Assembly (NCBI GenBank): GCA_943789465.1
Contig: CALSUF010000001.1
Span: 558,001 to 622,000 of the forward strand
Source of the DNA: an uncultured Flavobacteriaceae bacterium
GTDB lineage: Bacteria; Bacteroidota; Bacteroidia; Flavobacteriales; Flavobacteriaceae
Length of the DNA: 64,000 nucleotides
Direction of reading: 5' to 3'
Shown piece by piece: positions 34,668 to 42,838 of the stretch. Below the pieces are notes generated by a model. That model ran no database searches and was not told the origin of the DNA. It worked only from the letters and a program-made list of their open reading frames with translations. The position numbers and the translations under genes are program-made. How positions within the stretch are numbered: position 1 is the first letter of the stretch; every line of letters starts with the position of its first letter.

Positions 34668-34778
34668 TTAATTTATGTGTTGAGAACCACCAGATGATGT
34701 TGCTTTAATTATTGATTGTGCATGAGTTTGCAAAATGAACGCAAAGAATACTGTGAACATCAAAGTAATGTCTTTCAT
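34668..34778 (-). CDS. 36-residue secreted peptide or truncated gene
   Basis: A short frame starting MKDITLMFTVFFAFILQTHA with a convincing signal peptide and cleavage after HAQ, then SIIKATSSGGSQHIN and a stop 19 bp before the adhesin start. The mature part resembles the N-terminus of other flavobacterial T9SS cargo that has been cut short. It may be a remnant, a leader peptide or a real small secreted peptide. No homologue is recognised. Confidence 0.35.
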   Translation of the reverse strand: MKDITLMFTVFFAFILQTHAQSIIKATSSGGSQHIN

Positions 34779-34845
34779 AATTTTAAATTTGGTTAGACAG
34801 TGAAGTTAGTTGTTTTTTTAAGTAATATTTAACACAATATTAATA

Positions 34846-34873
34846 AATCGATTAAATGCAATTTTAATCGATT
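34846..34873. promoter_or_regulatory. Twin AATCGATT palindromes (candidate operator)
   Basis: AATCGATTAAA (34846-34856) and TTTAATCGATT (34863-34873) form an 11-bp perfect inverted repeat with a 6-nt spacer; each arm itself contains the palindrome ATCGAT, the two centred exactly 20 bp apart (two helical turns). It lies between the divergent adhesin operon and hflX. The rest of the 319-bp gap holds the 36-residue frame and the hflX -7 box. Confidence 0.4.
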
Positions 34874-34945
34874 AAAGTCAATAAATCAAGTTTCATACTC
34901 CTTAAATTTTTAAATTCTGAATGATTCAGTCTAGCTATTAATTTT

Positions 34946-34953
34946 TACCTTTG
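34946..34953 (+). promoter_or_regulatory. -7 box for hflX
   Basis: TACCTTTG, exact TAnnTTTG match, 14 bp before the hflX ATG at 34968, so the leader would be under 10 nt. Confidence 0.55.
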
Positions 34954-34967
34954 ACCAATATATTCAT

Positions 34968-36182
34968 ATGATTGAGAAAAAAGTTGTCAGTTTAGAAAAA
35001 GCTGTTTTAATTGGAGTGATTACAAAATTACAAGATGAAACTAAGTCCGAAGAATACTTAGAAGAACTTGAGTTTTTGACCTATACTGCTGGGGGTGAAG
35101 TGTTAAAGCGTTTCACTCAAAAAATGGACAAACCTAACCCCAAAACCTTTATTGGAACGGGTAAAATGGAAGAACTGCGCTTGTACATAGAGGAGCACAA
35201 AGTTGGAACCGCTATTTTTGATGATGAGTTGTCATCGGCTCAAGAACGTAATATTAGTAAAATATTAAACTGTAAAGTTTTAGACCGTACGAATCTTATA
35301 TTAGACATTTTTGCACAACGAGCACAAACAAGTTACGCGCGTACTCAAGTAGAACTGGCACAGTGTGAATATTTATTACCACGACTTAAAGGAATGTGGA
35401 CGCATCTCGAACGCCAAAAAGGAGGTATTGGAATGCGCGGACCAGGTGAGACAGAGATAGAAACCGACCGTCGTATCGTAAGAGAAAAAATTTCACTTTT
35501 AAAGGCTAAAATCAAAAAAATTGACAAACAAATGTCGATTCAACGAAGTAACAGAGGGGCCATGGTTCGGGTAGCTCTTGTAGGTTATACTAATGTTGGA
35601 AAATCAACTTTAATGAATGTTATTAGCAAGTCGGAGGTGTTTGCTGAAAACAAATTATTTGCAACATTAGATACAACAGTCCGAAAGGTGGTGGTTAAGA
35701 ATTTGCCTTTTTTGATGAGTGATACGGTTGGATTTATCAGAAAGTTGCCAACGCAATTGGTCGATTCGTTTAAGAGTACATTGGATGAGGTTCGAGAATC
35801 AGATTTATTGTTGCATGTAGTGGATATTTCACATCCAAATTTTGAAGATCACATAGCATCGGTAAACCTCATTTTAGGAGAAATTAATGCGTTGGATAAG
35901 CCAACTCTTATGGTATTTAATAAAATTGATGCTTATGAAGCGGAGCCTTTTGACGATACCGATTTGATTGCAGTTCGTACCGAAGCTCATTATTCTTTGG
36001 AGGAATGGAAGTCTACGTGGATGTCAAAAATTGGTAAAAATTCATTGTTTATTTCTGCACTCAACAAAGAGAATTTAGAAGATTTCAGAAAAAGAGTTTA
36101 TGATACGGTCCGCGAAATCCATGTAAAACGCTTTCCATACAATCGGTTTTTGTATCCAGATTATGAAGCTATTGTAGAATAA
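34968..36182 (+). CDS. hflX: GTPase HflX
   Basis: Ribosome-associated GTPase that splits stalled ribosomes. The 404 residues contain the N-terminal HflX nucleotide-binding domain (NPKTFIGTGKMEELR), the coiled linker with GGIGMRGPGETEIETDRR, and a GTPase domain with P-loop GYTNVGKSTL, switch II DTVGFIRKLP and NKID. Length is typical. Single gene on the plus strand with its own promoter. Confidence 0.95.
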   Translation: MIEKKVVSLEKAVLIGVITKLQDETKSEEYLEELEFLTYTAGGEVLKRFTQKMDKPNPKTFIGTGKMEELRLYIEEHKVGTAIFDDELSSAQERNISKILNCKVLDRTNLILDIFAQRAQTSYARTQVELAQCEYLLPRLKGMWTHLERQKGGIGMRGPGETEIETDRRIVREKISLLKAKIKKIDKQMSIQRSNRGAMVRVALVGYTNVGKSTLMNVISKSEVFAENKLFATLDTTVRKVVVKNLPFLMSDTVGFIRKLPTQLVDSFKSTLDEVRESDLLLHVVDISHPNFEDHIASVNLILGEINALDKPTLMVFNKIDAYEAEPFDDTDLIAVRTEAHYSLEEWKSTWMSKIGKNSLFISALNKENLEDFRKRVYDTVREIHVKRFPYNRFLYPDYEAIVE

Positions 36183-36213
36183 AACAACTCAGTTTAAAGC
36201 TGATTTTAGGTTT

Positions 36214-37065
36214 TTAGAAATTATAATTGACTCCCAATCCAAACACTTGTCGTGTTTGTAAGCCTTGAAAAGCATTGTCGTCATAGATGGTTTGATATGC
36301 TAGTGTGGTCGAAATGTATTTATTTATGTTCATAACCAGATTCATCGTATAATCAATGTCTATATTTTGTGGGTCTTCTAAATAATTTGAATACAAGTTT
36401 AAGATGTTTTCCATAGACACATTTTTCATCAAATCAAACTTATAATAGGCACCTATAGAAGTTCCAAATTCAAAGCGGGTACTTTTCCCTTCTTCTACAC
36501 CAAAATAAGCAGCATCAGGTAAGGTGAGACCTTTGTCAACAATAATTAATTTGCTGGTTGCAGGAGCAATATTGACTTTCAGCTCATCGCTTTTTTTCCA
36601 AAGCATACCAGGTCCAATTTGTAGGTATCCAGGAGATAAAAATTTTGTTGGGCCTTCCGTATCACTGTCTAAATCATCTGTAAATTGTGTTTTAAAATTG
36701 ATGAATCCAGAGTAATACCAATAACCTGATGCTTTTTTTCCGAGGACTGAATTCCATTCCAAACGGTCATCCGTTTTTTTGATATCTTGACCTTCGATCT
36801 TCGTAATTCCAAAAGACGCTATGATTTTGTTGTCCCAAGACCAATTGCCTCTAAGATAGTTCACATCATAGTTGATACCTACGGTTCCAGAAATACTACT
36901 GACACCACCGGCAACCCAGTTTTCAAATGCTGATTGGTTTAGTAAAAATGTAAATGTTCCGCTTCTGGTCCATGCAGTTGTTTCGGCATTTTCTATGGGA
37001 GTTTCTTGGGCATAAAGACTTTGAAATTGAATACTAAGAGCAAAAAGTAATATAATTTTTTTCAT
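36214..37065 (-). CDS. DUF3078 outer-membrane beta-barrel protein
   Basis: A 283-residue secreted protein with signal peptide (IILLFALSIQFQSLYAQ) and amphipathic beta-strands to a terminal GLGVNYNF, typical of an outer-membrane barrel and matching DUF3078 (FTFLLNQSAFENWVAGG near the start). Family function unknown. It lies 92 bp downstream of the DUF2480 gene with no evident terminator between. Confidence 0.85.
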   Translation of the reverse strand: MKKIILLFALSIQFQSLYAQETPIENAETTAWTRSGTFTFLLNQSAFENWVAGGVSSISGTVGINYDVNYLRGNWSWDNKIIASFGITKIEGQDIKKTDDRLEWNSVLGKKASGYWYYSGFINFKTQFTDDLDSDTEGPTKFLSPGYLQIGPGMLWKKSDELKVNIAPATSKLIIVDKGLTLPDAAYFGVEEGKSTRFEFGTSIGAYYKFDLMKNVSMENILNLYSNYLEDPQNIDIDYTMNLVMNINKYISTTLAYQTIYDDNAFQGLQTRQVFGLGVNYNF

Positions 37066-37157
37066 GTGATTATAGGTTTGGGGTTTGGTTTTTCTAAATT
37101 AGATGTAAATATATAAAATTGCAATAAATTGAAAAATATAAGAGAAAGAATCCTTAT

Positions 37158-37664
37158 TTATTTTTTAAAGAGAGGTACAGACGAACAGGCCTCACCATAC
37201 ATAATTGATTTTGCGATGGGTTGTAGTTTGTCTATCAAAAAAAGATAAGCGTTTTGGGGTACAGGCTTGTTAGAGCAGCCTTTGATGATAACCGGTTTGT
37301 TTTCACAGAAATGAAGGTCTAAATTATCAATGGTTGTTTGATACAAAGTTGTTTCTAAGATTTCTAAATCTCCTACAACAACTTGTTTTGCAATGCCAGA
37401 AAGTTGCAGTCTTATTAGCATATAAGCCCAGCCAGGAATGATAGCATCGGAAGAGCAATGTAGTGCAATGAATTGATCTTTATAAGCGGACCAATCGTGG
37501 GTGTTTACAAGCGATCTGAATTCTGTTTCACGAAGTACCAAGCCTTCATGTAGCCAGTCCTTAATATCAAAACACACACGTGTACCTTTAGGGTAATAGT
37601 CCTCTAAGTCAATGGTGATAAGAGCACTGTTGGCAACACGATTTACAATTTCACCACTCGCCAT
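37158..37664 (-). CDS. DUF2480 family protein
   Basis: A 168-residue soluble protein of the Bacteroidota family DUF2480 (GEIVNRVANSALITIDLEDYYPKG at the start; an HCSSDAIIPGWAYM core; CSSVPLFKK at the end). It has several cysteines and histidines, but no known function. The gene follows sufE and the DUF59 gene in one run with 2-bp gaps, so a role in iron-sulfur protein maturation is plausible from context only. Confidence 0.85.
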   Translation of the reverse strand: MASGEIVNRVANSALITIDLEDYYPKGTRVCFDIKDWLHEGLVLRETEFRSLVNTHDWSAYKDQFIALHCSSDAIIPGWAYMLIRLQLSGIAKQVVVGDLEILETTLYQTTIDNLDLHFCENKPVIIKGCSNKPVPQNAYLFLIDKLQPIAKSIMYGEACSSVPLFKK

Positions 37665-37666
37665 AA

Positions 37667-37993
37667 TTACAGCATTCCAAGTTCTAGTTTTGCCTCTTCA
37701 CTCATTAATTCTTGAGTCCATGGTGGGTCAAACGTAATTTCGACTTCTGCATCTTTTACAGCATCCAAAGATTTAATTTTTTCTTCTACTTCTAATGGGA
37801 GTGTTTCAGCAACAGGGCAGTTGGGAGTGGTCAAAGTCATCAAAACTTTTACTTCATAGTCTTCGTTGACAAATACATCGTAGATAAGTCCTAGTTCATA
37901 AATATCTACTGGAATTTCTGGATCAAAAATAGTTTTTATCACACGTACTATTTTTTCTCCTAAAGCATTTACATCAATTTTCTCGGTACTCAT
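37667..37993 (-). CDS. DUF59/MIP18-family iron-sulfur maturation protein (SufT-like)
   Basis: A 108-residue protein with the MIP18 fold signature (IFDPEIPVDIYELGLIY, then LTTPNCPVAETLP with the conserved Cys, and FDPPWTQELMSEEAKLELG). Such proteins act late in iron-sulfur cluster delivery. It overlaps sufE by 4 bp and precedes DUF2480 by 2 bp. Confidence 0.9.
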   Translation of the reverse strand: MSTEKIDVNALGEKIVRVIKTIFDPEIPVDIYELGLIYDVFVNEDYEVKVLMTLTTPNCPVAETLPLEVEEKIKSLDAVKDAEVEITFDPPWTQELMSEEAKLELGML

Positions 37994-38415
37994 AATCCTA
38001 GTTGTGTTTGGTATGCTAGTGCATACATTTTAATTTTTTTAACCATGCTCACCAAACCGTTAGCTCGGGTAGGAGATAAGTGTTCTTTGAGTCCAATTTC
38101 ATCAATAAAATCCGTCGTTGTATTAAGTATAGTATTTGGACTTTGATTCGAAAATACGCGTATTAAAATTGCAACAATTCCTTTGGTGATAATAGCGTCA
38201 CTATCCGCAGAAAACACAACTTTTTCATTTTCTAAATCTGCATGAAGCCAAACTTTACTCTGACATCCTTTGATAATGTTGTCTTCTGTTTTAAATTTTG
38301 AGTCGATAAGAGGTAATGATTTTCCTAAATCAATCATGTGTTCATAGCGGTCCATCCAATCGTCAAACATGGAAAACTCATCTATCAAATCCGCTTGTAT
38401 CGTTTCAATTTTCAT
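37990..38415 (-). CDS. sufE: Cysteine desulfuration protein SufE
   Basis: A 141-residue sulfur acceptor that takes persulfide from SufS and passes it to the SufBCD scaffold. The active cysteine is in the KGCQSKVWLHA loop; the RANGLVSMVKKIK C-terminal helix is also typical. The gene is the first of a second SUF group (sufE-DUF59-DUF2480), separated from the main suf operon by a lipoprotein gene. Confidence 0.94.
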   Translation of the reverse strand: MKIETIQADLIDEFSMFDDWMDRYEHMIDLGKSLPLIDSKFKTEDNIIKGCQSKVWLHADLENEKVVFSADSDAIITKGIVAILIRVFSNQSPNTILNTTTDFIDEIGLKEHLSPTRANGLVSMVKKIKMYALAYQTQLGL

Positions 38416-38509
38416 GTGGCTATATCTATTATTTTTAAAAGGTCACATGCTGTTCGCTTTTAATCATTCCCCTGGGTGATAATAATTTTACCATACTCGT
38501 CTTATTATG

Positions 38510-38517
38510 CAAAAATA
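38510..38517 (-). promoter_or_regulatory. -7 box upstream of sufE
   Basis: TATTTTTG on the minus strand, exact TAnnTTTG. It would give a leader of about 90 nt before sufE, long for this genome. The leader contains a short GC-rich patch (complement of 38466-38480). Confidence 0.4.
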
Positions 38518-38536
38518 CAATTCTTAAATGGGAATT

Positions 38537-38992
38537 TTAATTTTCTTGTAGAGATAATATATGTTCTACCAGCAATTTTATTTCAGCAGGGGGGTGTTTA
38601 TGATCAAATCCACTCGATTGAATTGTATCCCCTTTTTGAATGACGGTTAATTGGGCAAATGCGGCACCATCATACTGCCTGTAATTAGTAGGGGATTTTA
38701 GATTTGGTAAATTTTCCAGTTTAATATCTGCTAATAACCTTACACATTCATCCCAATCTTTTGCGTCTAAAGTACTCGAAATAGCGTTTATTTTCTCGTA
38801 ATCTTTGAATTCTGTGAGACTGTTTTGTTTTAGAATTAATTTTTGATAAAATCCACGCGTGTGTGCACTGTAAGAAATGGTCACTGCACTTTGTTGTAAT
38901 GTGTTTTCGTTAGTTTTGGTAAGTGCTAATTTTTTTGAATTACAATTGGAAGCAAGTATAATCAGCGTAAAACAGGCGACAAATAGTTTCAT
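38537..38992 (-). CDS. Lipoprotein of unknown function
   Basis: A 151-residue lipoprotein with signal sequence FVACFTLIILASNC (lipobox Cys17). The mature protein is a mixed alpha/beta domain (ITISYSAHTRGFYQKLILKQN; SSGFDHKHPPAEIKLLVEHIL). Not assigned to a family. It sits between sufS and sufE, with 133 bp before it that contain a large imperfect hairpin. Confidence 0.75.
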   Translation of the reverse strand: MKLFVACFTLIILASNCNSKKLALTKTNENTLQQSAVTISYSAHTRGFYQKLILKQNSLTEFKDYEKINAISSTLDAKDWDECVRLLADIKLENLPNLKSPTNYRQYDGAAFAQLTVIQKGDTIQSSGFDHKHPPAEIKLLVEHILSLQEN

Positions 38993-39020
38993 ATGTCTAA
39001 TTTAATGTTTTTTAACGGCT

Positions 39021-39085
39021 CACATGGTTCATCCATTTGATCATTTTCCTTGGTTGTTAAGGATTAGTTATGGATGGTTCATGTG
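39021..39085. repeat. Large imperfect hairpin downstream of sufS
   Basis: CACATGGTTCATCCAT (39021-39036) and ATGGATGGTTCATGTG (39070-39085) pair except for three central bases, and TCCTT / AAGGA pairs inside. The hairpin lacks a T tail, so RNA processing or 3'-end protection of the suf message is as likely as termination. Confidence 0.5.
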
Positions 39086-39125
39086 TCTAATGTTTATTGT
39101 TTTTTTAAATATACTAAAATCTAAA

Positions 39126-40364
39126 CTAACGCAACATCATGGCTGCTTTTTTAACGCCCTCCACAAAAGTGTCTATTTCTTTTTTGGTATTATAAAAACA
39201 GAATGAAGCTCTGGCAGTTCCAGAGACTTTAAAAAAGTCCATGATAGGTTGTGCACAGTGCTGACCGGTCCGAATAGCGATTCCAAGTTTATCAACTATG
39301 GTACCAAGATCATAGGCATGAACGCCTTGTATATTAAAAGAAATAACCGATGTTTTATTTGTTTTTGGACCATAAATTTGCATACCCTCTATGGTGTTTA
39401 GCTTTTTAGTAGCATATTCTAAAAGCTCGTGTTCATAAGCGGCAATCGCTTCAAAACCGATTGAATTCATGTAGTCAATGGCAGCGCCAAAGGCAATACC
39501 TCCACAAATATTTGGTGTTCCTGCTTCAAATTTATGAGGCAGATCTGCATAGGTTGTTTTTTCAAAGGTCACTTCAGCTATCATTTCGCCACCTCCTTGA
39601 TATGGAGGTAATTTATGTAACCATGATTCTTTTGCATAGAGCATTCCAACTCCTGTTGGTCCACACATTTTATGACCAGAGGTTACATAAAAATCGACAT
39701 CCAAAGCTTGAACGTCTGGTTTGATATGCGGGCAAGCTTGTGCACCGTCAACTAATATGGCTGCTCCAACCAAATGCGCTTTTTGAATCATTTCCTTAAT
39801 TGGATTAATGGTTCCTAAAGCATTGGAAATATGATTGACAAAAACCAACTTTGGATTTAAAAGTAATAGGTCATCATAAGCGACCATGTCCAAGTCTCCT
39901 TCTGAAGTCATCGGAATTACTTTGAGTGTTGCCTTCGTTTTTTCGCAAAGCATTTGCCAAGGGACTATATTGCTATGATGTTCTAGTGCAGAAACGAGAA
40001 TGGTGTCATTTTCTGTTAGAAAACTTGCAAAACCATTGGCGACCAAATTAATACTGTGTGTTGTGCCAGAGGTAAAAATAATTTCGTGTGCATGCTTAGC
40101 ATTAAAATGCTGTTGAATGGTTTGACGCGCATTTTCATACTTGTCAGTAGCATCTTGACTTAAGGTATGAACGCCTCTATGGATATTCGCGTTGTAGTTA
40201 GAATAATAATCTACAATGACATCTATGACTTGCTGAGGAGTTTGTGAAGTAGCTGCATTGTCCAAATAAATTAATGGTTTCCCATTAACGGTTCTCGAAA
40301 GGATGGGGAAATCTTTTCGAATCTTATCTACATCAAAAATGGTATTTGAACTCTGGCTTTTCAT
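39126..40364 (-). CDS. sufS: Cysteine desulfurase SufS
   Basis: Pyridoxal-phosphate enzyme removing sulfur from cysteine. The 412 residues carry the PLP-lysine motif TSGHKMCGPTG, the HSNIVPW loop, and the active-site Cys loop RTGQHCAQP typical of type II desulfurases. Shares one base with sufD (stop/start overlap). Last gene of the main suf operon. Confidence 0.95.
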   Translation of the reverse strand: MKSQSSNTIFDVDKIRKDFPILSRTVNGKPLIYLDNAATSQTPQQVIDVIVDYYSNYNANIHRGVHTLSQDATDKYENARQTIQQHFNAKHAHEIIFTSGTTHSINLVANGFASFLTENDTILVSALEHHSNIVPWQMLCEKTKATLKVIPMTSEGDLDMVAYDDLLLLNPKLVFVNHISNALGTINPIKEMIQKAHLVGAAILVDGAQACPHIKPDVQALDVDFYVTSGHKMCGPTGVGMLYAKESWLHKLPPYQGGGEMIAEVTFEKTTYADLPHKFEAGTPNICGGIAFGAAIDYMNSIGFEAIAAYEHELLEYATKKLNTIEGMQIYGPKTNKTSVISFNIQGVHAYDLGTIVDKLGIAIRTGQHCAQPIMDFFKVSGTARASFCFYNTKKEIDTFVEGVKKAAMMLR

Positions 40365-41680
40365 TATAAATCAAATCCTATATTAACTCCTAGTTTATGT
40401 GCAATTAACTTATTAATTCTATTTTTTAGTTGTGGGATTTTTACACTTTCCAAAACGTTGTTAGCAAAAGCATACATTAAAAGTGCTTTGGCTTCTTTTT
40501 CAGGAATTCCTCTCGCTCGTAAATAAAACAGAGCATTTTCATCTAATTGCCCGATGGTACATCCGTGAGAGCACTTCACATCATCTGCAAAAATTTCTAA
40601 CTGAGGCTTAGTATTGATACTAGCTTTGTCATTTATGAGTAGATTATTATTAGCTTGAAATGCGTTTGTTTTTTGAGCCTCTTTATTAACGAGTACTTTT
40701 CCGTTAAAAACCCCAATAGAGCTATCTCCAAAAATACCTTTATAATCTTGATGACTTTCACAATTAGGTTCAATGTGATGTACCAAAGTATTGTGGTCAA
40801 CGTGTTGTTTGTTTCCAATAATAGTGACCCCATTTAAAGTGGAGTCAATATATGCTCCGTTCTGATAAAAGTTCAAATTATTTCGGGTCAATTTCCCTCC
40901 AAAACTAAAAGTATGAACGGATACATGACTTTCTCTTTTTTGGTCTATAAAAGTACTGTCAATGAGCGATGCGTTTTCTTTATCGTTTTGTACTTTATAA
41001 TAATCTACAATACCTCGTTTGTCTGCAAAAATTTCGGTAACACAGTTGGTTAAGGTTGGATTGTCTGTTAGACTTTGATGGCGTTCTATTATCTGAACAT
41101 GAGCATTTTCATCAACTACAATTAAGTTTCTGGGCTGCAGTAAAAGTGCTGCTTCACTACCTGTAGAAAAATGAATAATTTGAATTGGTTTTTCAACCAA
41201 TTTGTTTTTGGTAATATGAATATAAGCTCCTTCGTTTGTGAATGCAGTATTTAAAGACGTCAAGCCATTTTTCTCAGCTATTTTATTAAAATAGTTTTCA
41301 ATGACTAAGCTGTATTTTGGTTTACTCAAAGCAGCTGACATTAAACAAATATCAATCCCATCATGTGTGGTTTCTGAGAGGTGAGAAGCATATTTTCCAT
41401 CGACAAATACAATTTTGTAACTGTCTATATCATGAATAAAATAAGACTGAACATCTTTGTATTCAACAGCAAATTCTGTTTTTGGAAACACACTAAAGTC
41501 TTGTTTTAATACTTTCCCTAGGGACGTGTATTTCCAGGCCTCATCTTTTTTGGCAGGAAAGCCTTGAGACTCAAAGCGCTTGATTGCTTCTGTACGCATA
41601 TCATGTACAAAAGTATTGTCCAATGAAATTTGATTTTCAAAAGCAATAAAGGAGGATACTAATTTTTCTTTAAGTTCCAT
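40364..41680 (-). CDS. sufD: Fe-S assembly protein SufD
   Basis: SufBC2D scaffold component. A 438-residue right-handed beta-helix protein with the C-terminal block CSHGCTIGQLDENALFYL and RGIPEKEAKALL. Starts 17 bp after sufC and ends in a one-base overlap with sufS. Confidence 0.95.
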   Translation of the reverse strand: MELKEKLVSSFIAFENQISLDNTFVHDMRTEAIKRFESQGFPAKKDEAWKYTSLGKVLKQDFSVFPKTEFAVEYKDVQSYFIHDIDSYKIVFVDGKYASHLSETTHDGIDICLMSAALSKPKYSLVIENYFNKIAEKNGLTSLNTAFTNEGAYIHITKNKLVEKPIQIIHFSTGSEAALLLQPRNLIVVDENAHVQIIERHQSLTDNPTLTNCVTEIFADKRGIVDYYKVQNDKENASLIDSTFIDQKRESHVSVHTFSFGGKLTRNNLNFYQNGAYIDSTLNGVTIIGNKQHVDHNTLVHHIEPNCESHQDYKGIFGDSSIGVFNGKVLVNKEAQKTNAFQANNNLLINDKASINTKPQLEIFADDVKCSHGCTIGQLDENALFYLRARGIPEKEAKALLMYAFANNVLESVKIPQLKNRINKLIAHKLGVNIGFDL

Positions 41681-41697
41681 AAAGGCAATGCGTTCTT

Positions 41698-42450
41698 TTA
41701 ATTTTCAGCTTCTTGTTTGATCCAGTCGTATCCTTTTTCTTCCAATTCAAAGGCCAATTCTTTGGTGCCCGACTTTACAATTTTTCCGTTGTGAAGTACA
41801 TGTACAAAATCTGGTACGATATAATCCAACAGACGTTGATAATGCGTAATTACAATTACAGCATTGTCTTTAGATTTTAGTTTATTGACTCCGTTGGCTA
41901 CAATGCGAAGTGCATCAATGTCCAGCCCTGAATCGGTTTCATCTAGGATGGCTAATTTTGGCTCTAACATGGCCATTTGAAAAATCTCATTTCGTTTTTT
42001 CTCACCACCAGAAAACCCTTGATTTAAGGACCGCGATAAAAACTTTCGATCAATTTCTAATAATTCAGATTTTTCACGAATCATTTGAAGCATGTCTTTT
42101 GCAGGCATGTCATCTAAACCTTTTGCTTTACGCATTTCGTTTAAAGATGTTTTCATGAAGTTAGTGACTGTTACGCCTGGTATCTCAACAGGGTATTGAA
42201 AGGATAAAAAGATACCTTTGTGAGCACGTTCTTCGACAGAAAGCTCATCAATATTTTGTCCTTCAAAAACAATTTCACCTTTTTCAACTTCGTATTCTTC
42301 TTTTCCAGCAATGACAGAAGCTAAGGTGCTTTTACCAGAACCATTTGGCCCCATAATTGCATGGACCTCTCCTGGTTTTATTTCTATATTGATGCCTTTA
42401 AGAATTGACTTTTCGTCAATATTTGCATGTAAATTATTTATTTTTAACAT
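41698..42450 (-). CDS. sufC: Fe-S assembly ATPase SufC
   Basis: ABC-type ATPase of the SufBC2D scaffold. The 250 residues show Walker A GPNGSGKSTL, the ABC signature FSGGEKKRNE, Walker B AILDETDSGLD and the H-loop VITHYQRLL. Lies 2 bp after the small lipoprotein gene. Confidence 0.96.
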   Translation of the reverse strand: MLKINNLHANIDEKSILKGINIEIKPGEVHAIMGPNGSGKSTLASVIAGKEEYEVEKGEIVFEGQNIDELSVEERAHKGIFLSFQYPVEIPGVTVTNFMKTSLNEMRKAKGLDDMPAKDMLQMIREKSELLEIDRKFLSRSLNQGFSGGEKKRNEIFQMAMLEPKLAILDETDSGLDIDALRIVANGVNKLKSKDNAVIVITHYQRLLDYIVPDFVHVLHNGKIVKSGTKELAFELEEKGYDWIKQEAEN

Positions 42451-42452
42451 AG

Positions 42453-42827
42453 TTATTCCGTGCCTAATTTTAATATATTTTCTGTTTCTTTTGCTGGTGA
42501 AATGCTGATGATTTCAACAATTTCTAGTTTCTTTTCCCATAAAATCTTAGGATCTTCTTTTGTGGATATGGTGCCTCTAACTTTTACACGCACCATATCG
42601 GTATTGTTGGTTTTTAGTGGGGCTGCTTTTTCGTTTAATTCTTTTGCTAAATCATTTAAAATGACTCCATAAATTTCGACGTCATTTTGTAAGACCGCAG
42701 CATCTTCAAAAAAGATGTAATTTCCTGTAATGATTGTAGTTTCATTAGATACATCATTATTATTTTTTGAATTGTTTTTGCAACCTAAAACAGAAATCAC
42801 AAAAAAGAAGAGTAATAATTTTCTCAT
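42453..42827 (-). CDS. Small lipoprotein inside the suf operon (NlpE OB-like)
   Basis: A 124-residue lipoprotein (signal LLLFFFVISVLGC, Cys16). The mature body (GNYIFFEDAAVLQNDVEIYG; MVRVKVRGTIS; LEIVEIISI) resembles the OB-fold half of NlpE-type proteins, a modest-confidence match by eye. It is embedded between sufB (11 bp) and sufC (2 bp), so it must be cotranscribed with the cluster. An envelope protein in a cytoplasmic Fe-S operon is odd; stress sensing or metal handling is possible but unproven. Confidence 0.72.
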   Translation of the reverse strand: MRKLLLFFFVISVLGCKNNSKNNNDVSNETTIITGNYIFFEDAAVLQNDVEIYGVILNDLAKELNEKAAPLKTNNTDMVRVKVRGTISTKEDPKILWEKKLEIVEIISISPAKETENILKLGTE

Positions 42828-42838
42828 GTTAAAATTTT

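Noticed and set aside
37990-38536. Riboswitch in the roughly 90-nt sufE leader
   Set aside because: Only a short GC-rich patch is visible; no known aptamer core was recognised.
39024-39206. 60-codon plus-strand frame over the sufS 3' end
   Set aside because: It runs through the imperfect hairpin and antisense to sufS; no promoter or family features.
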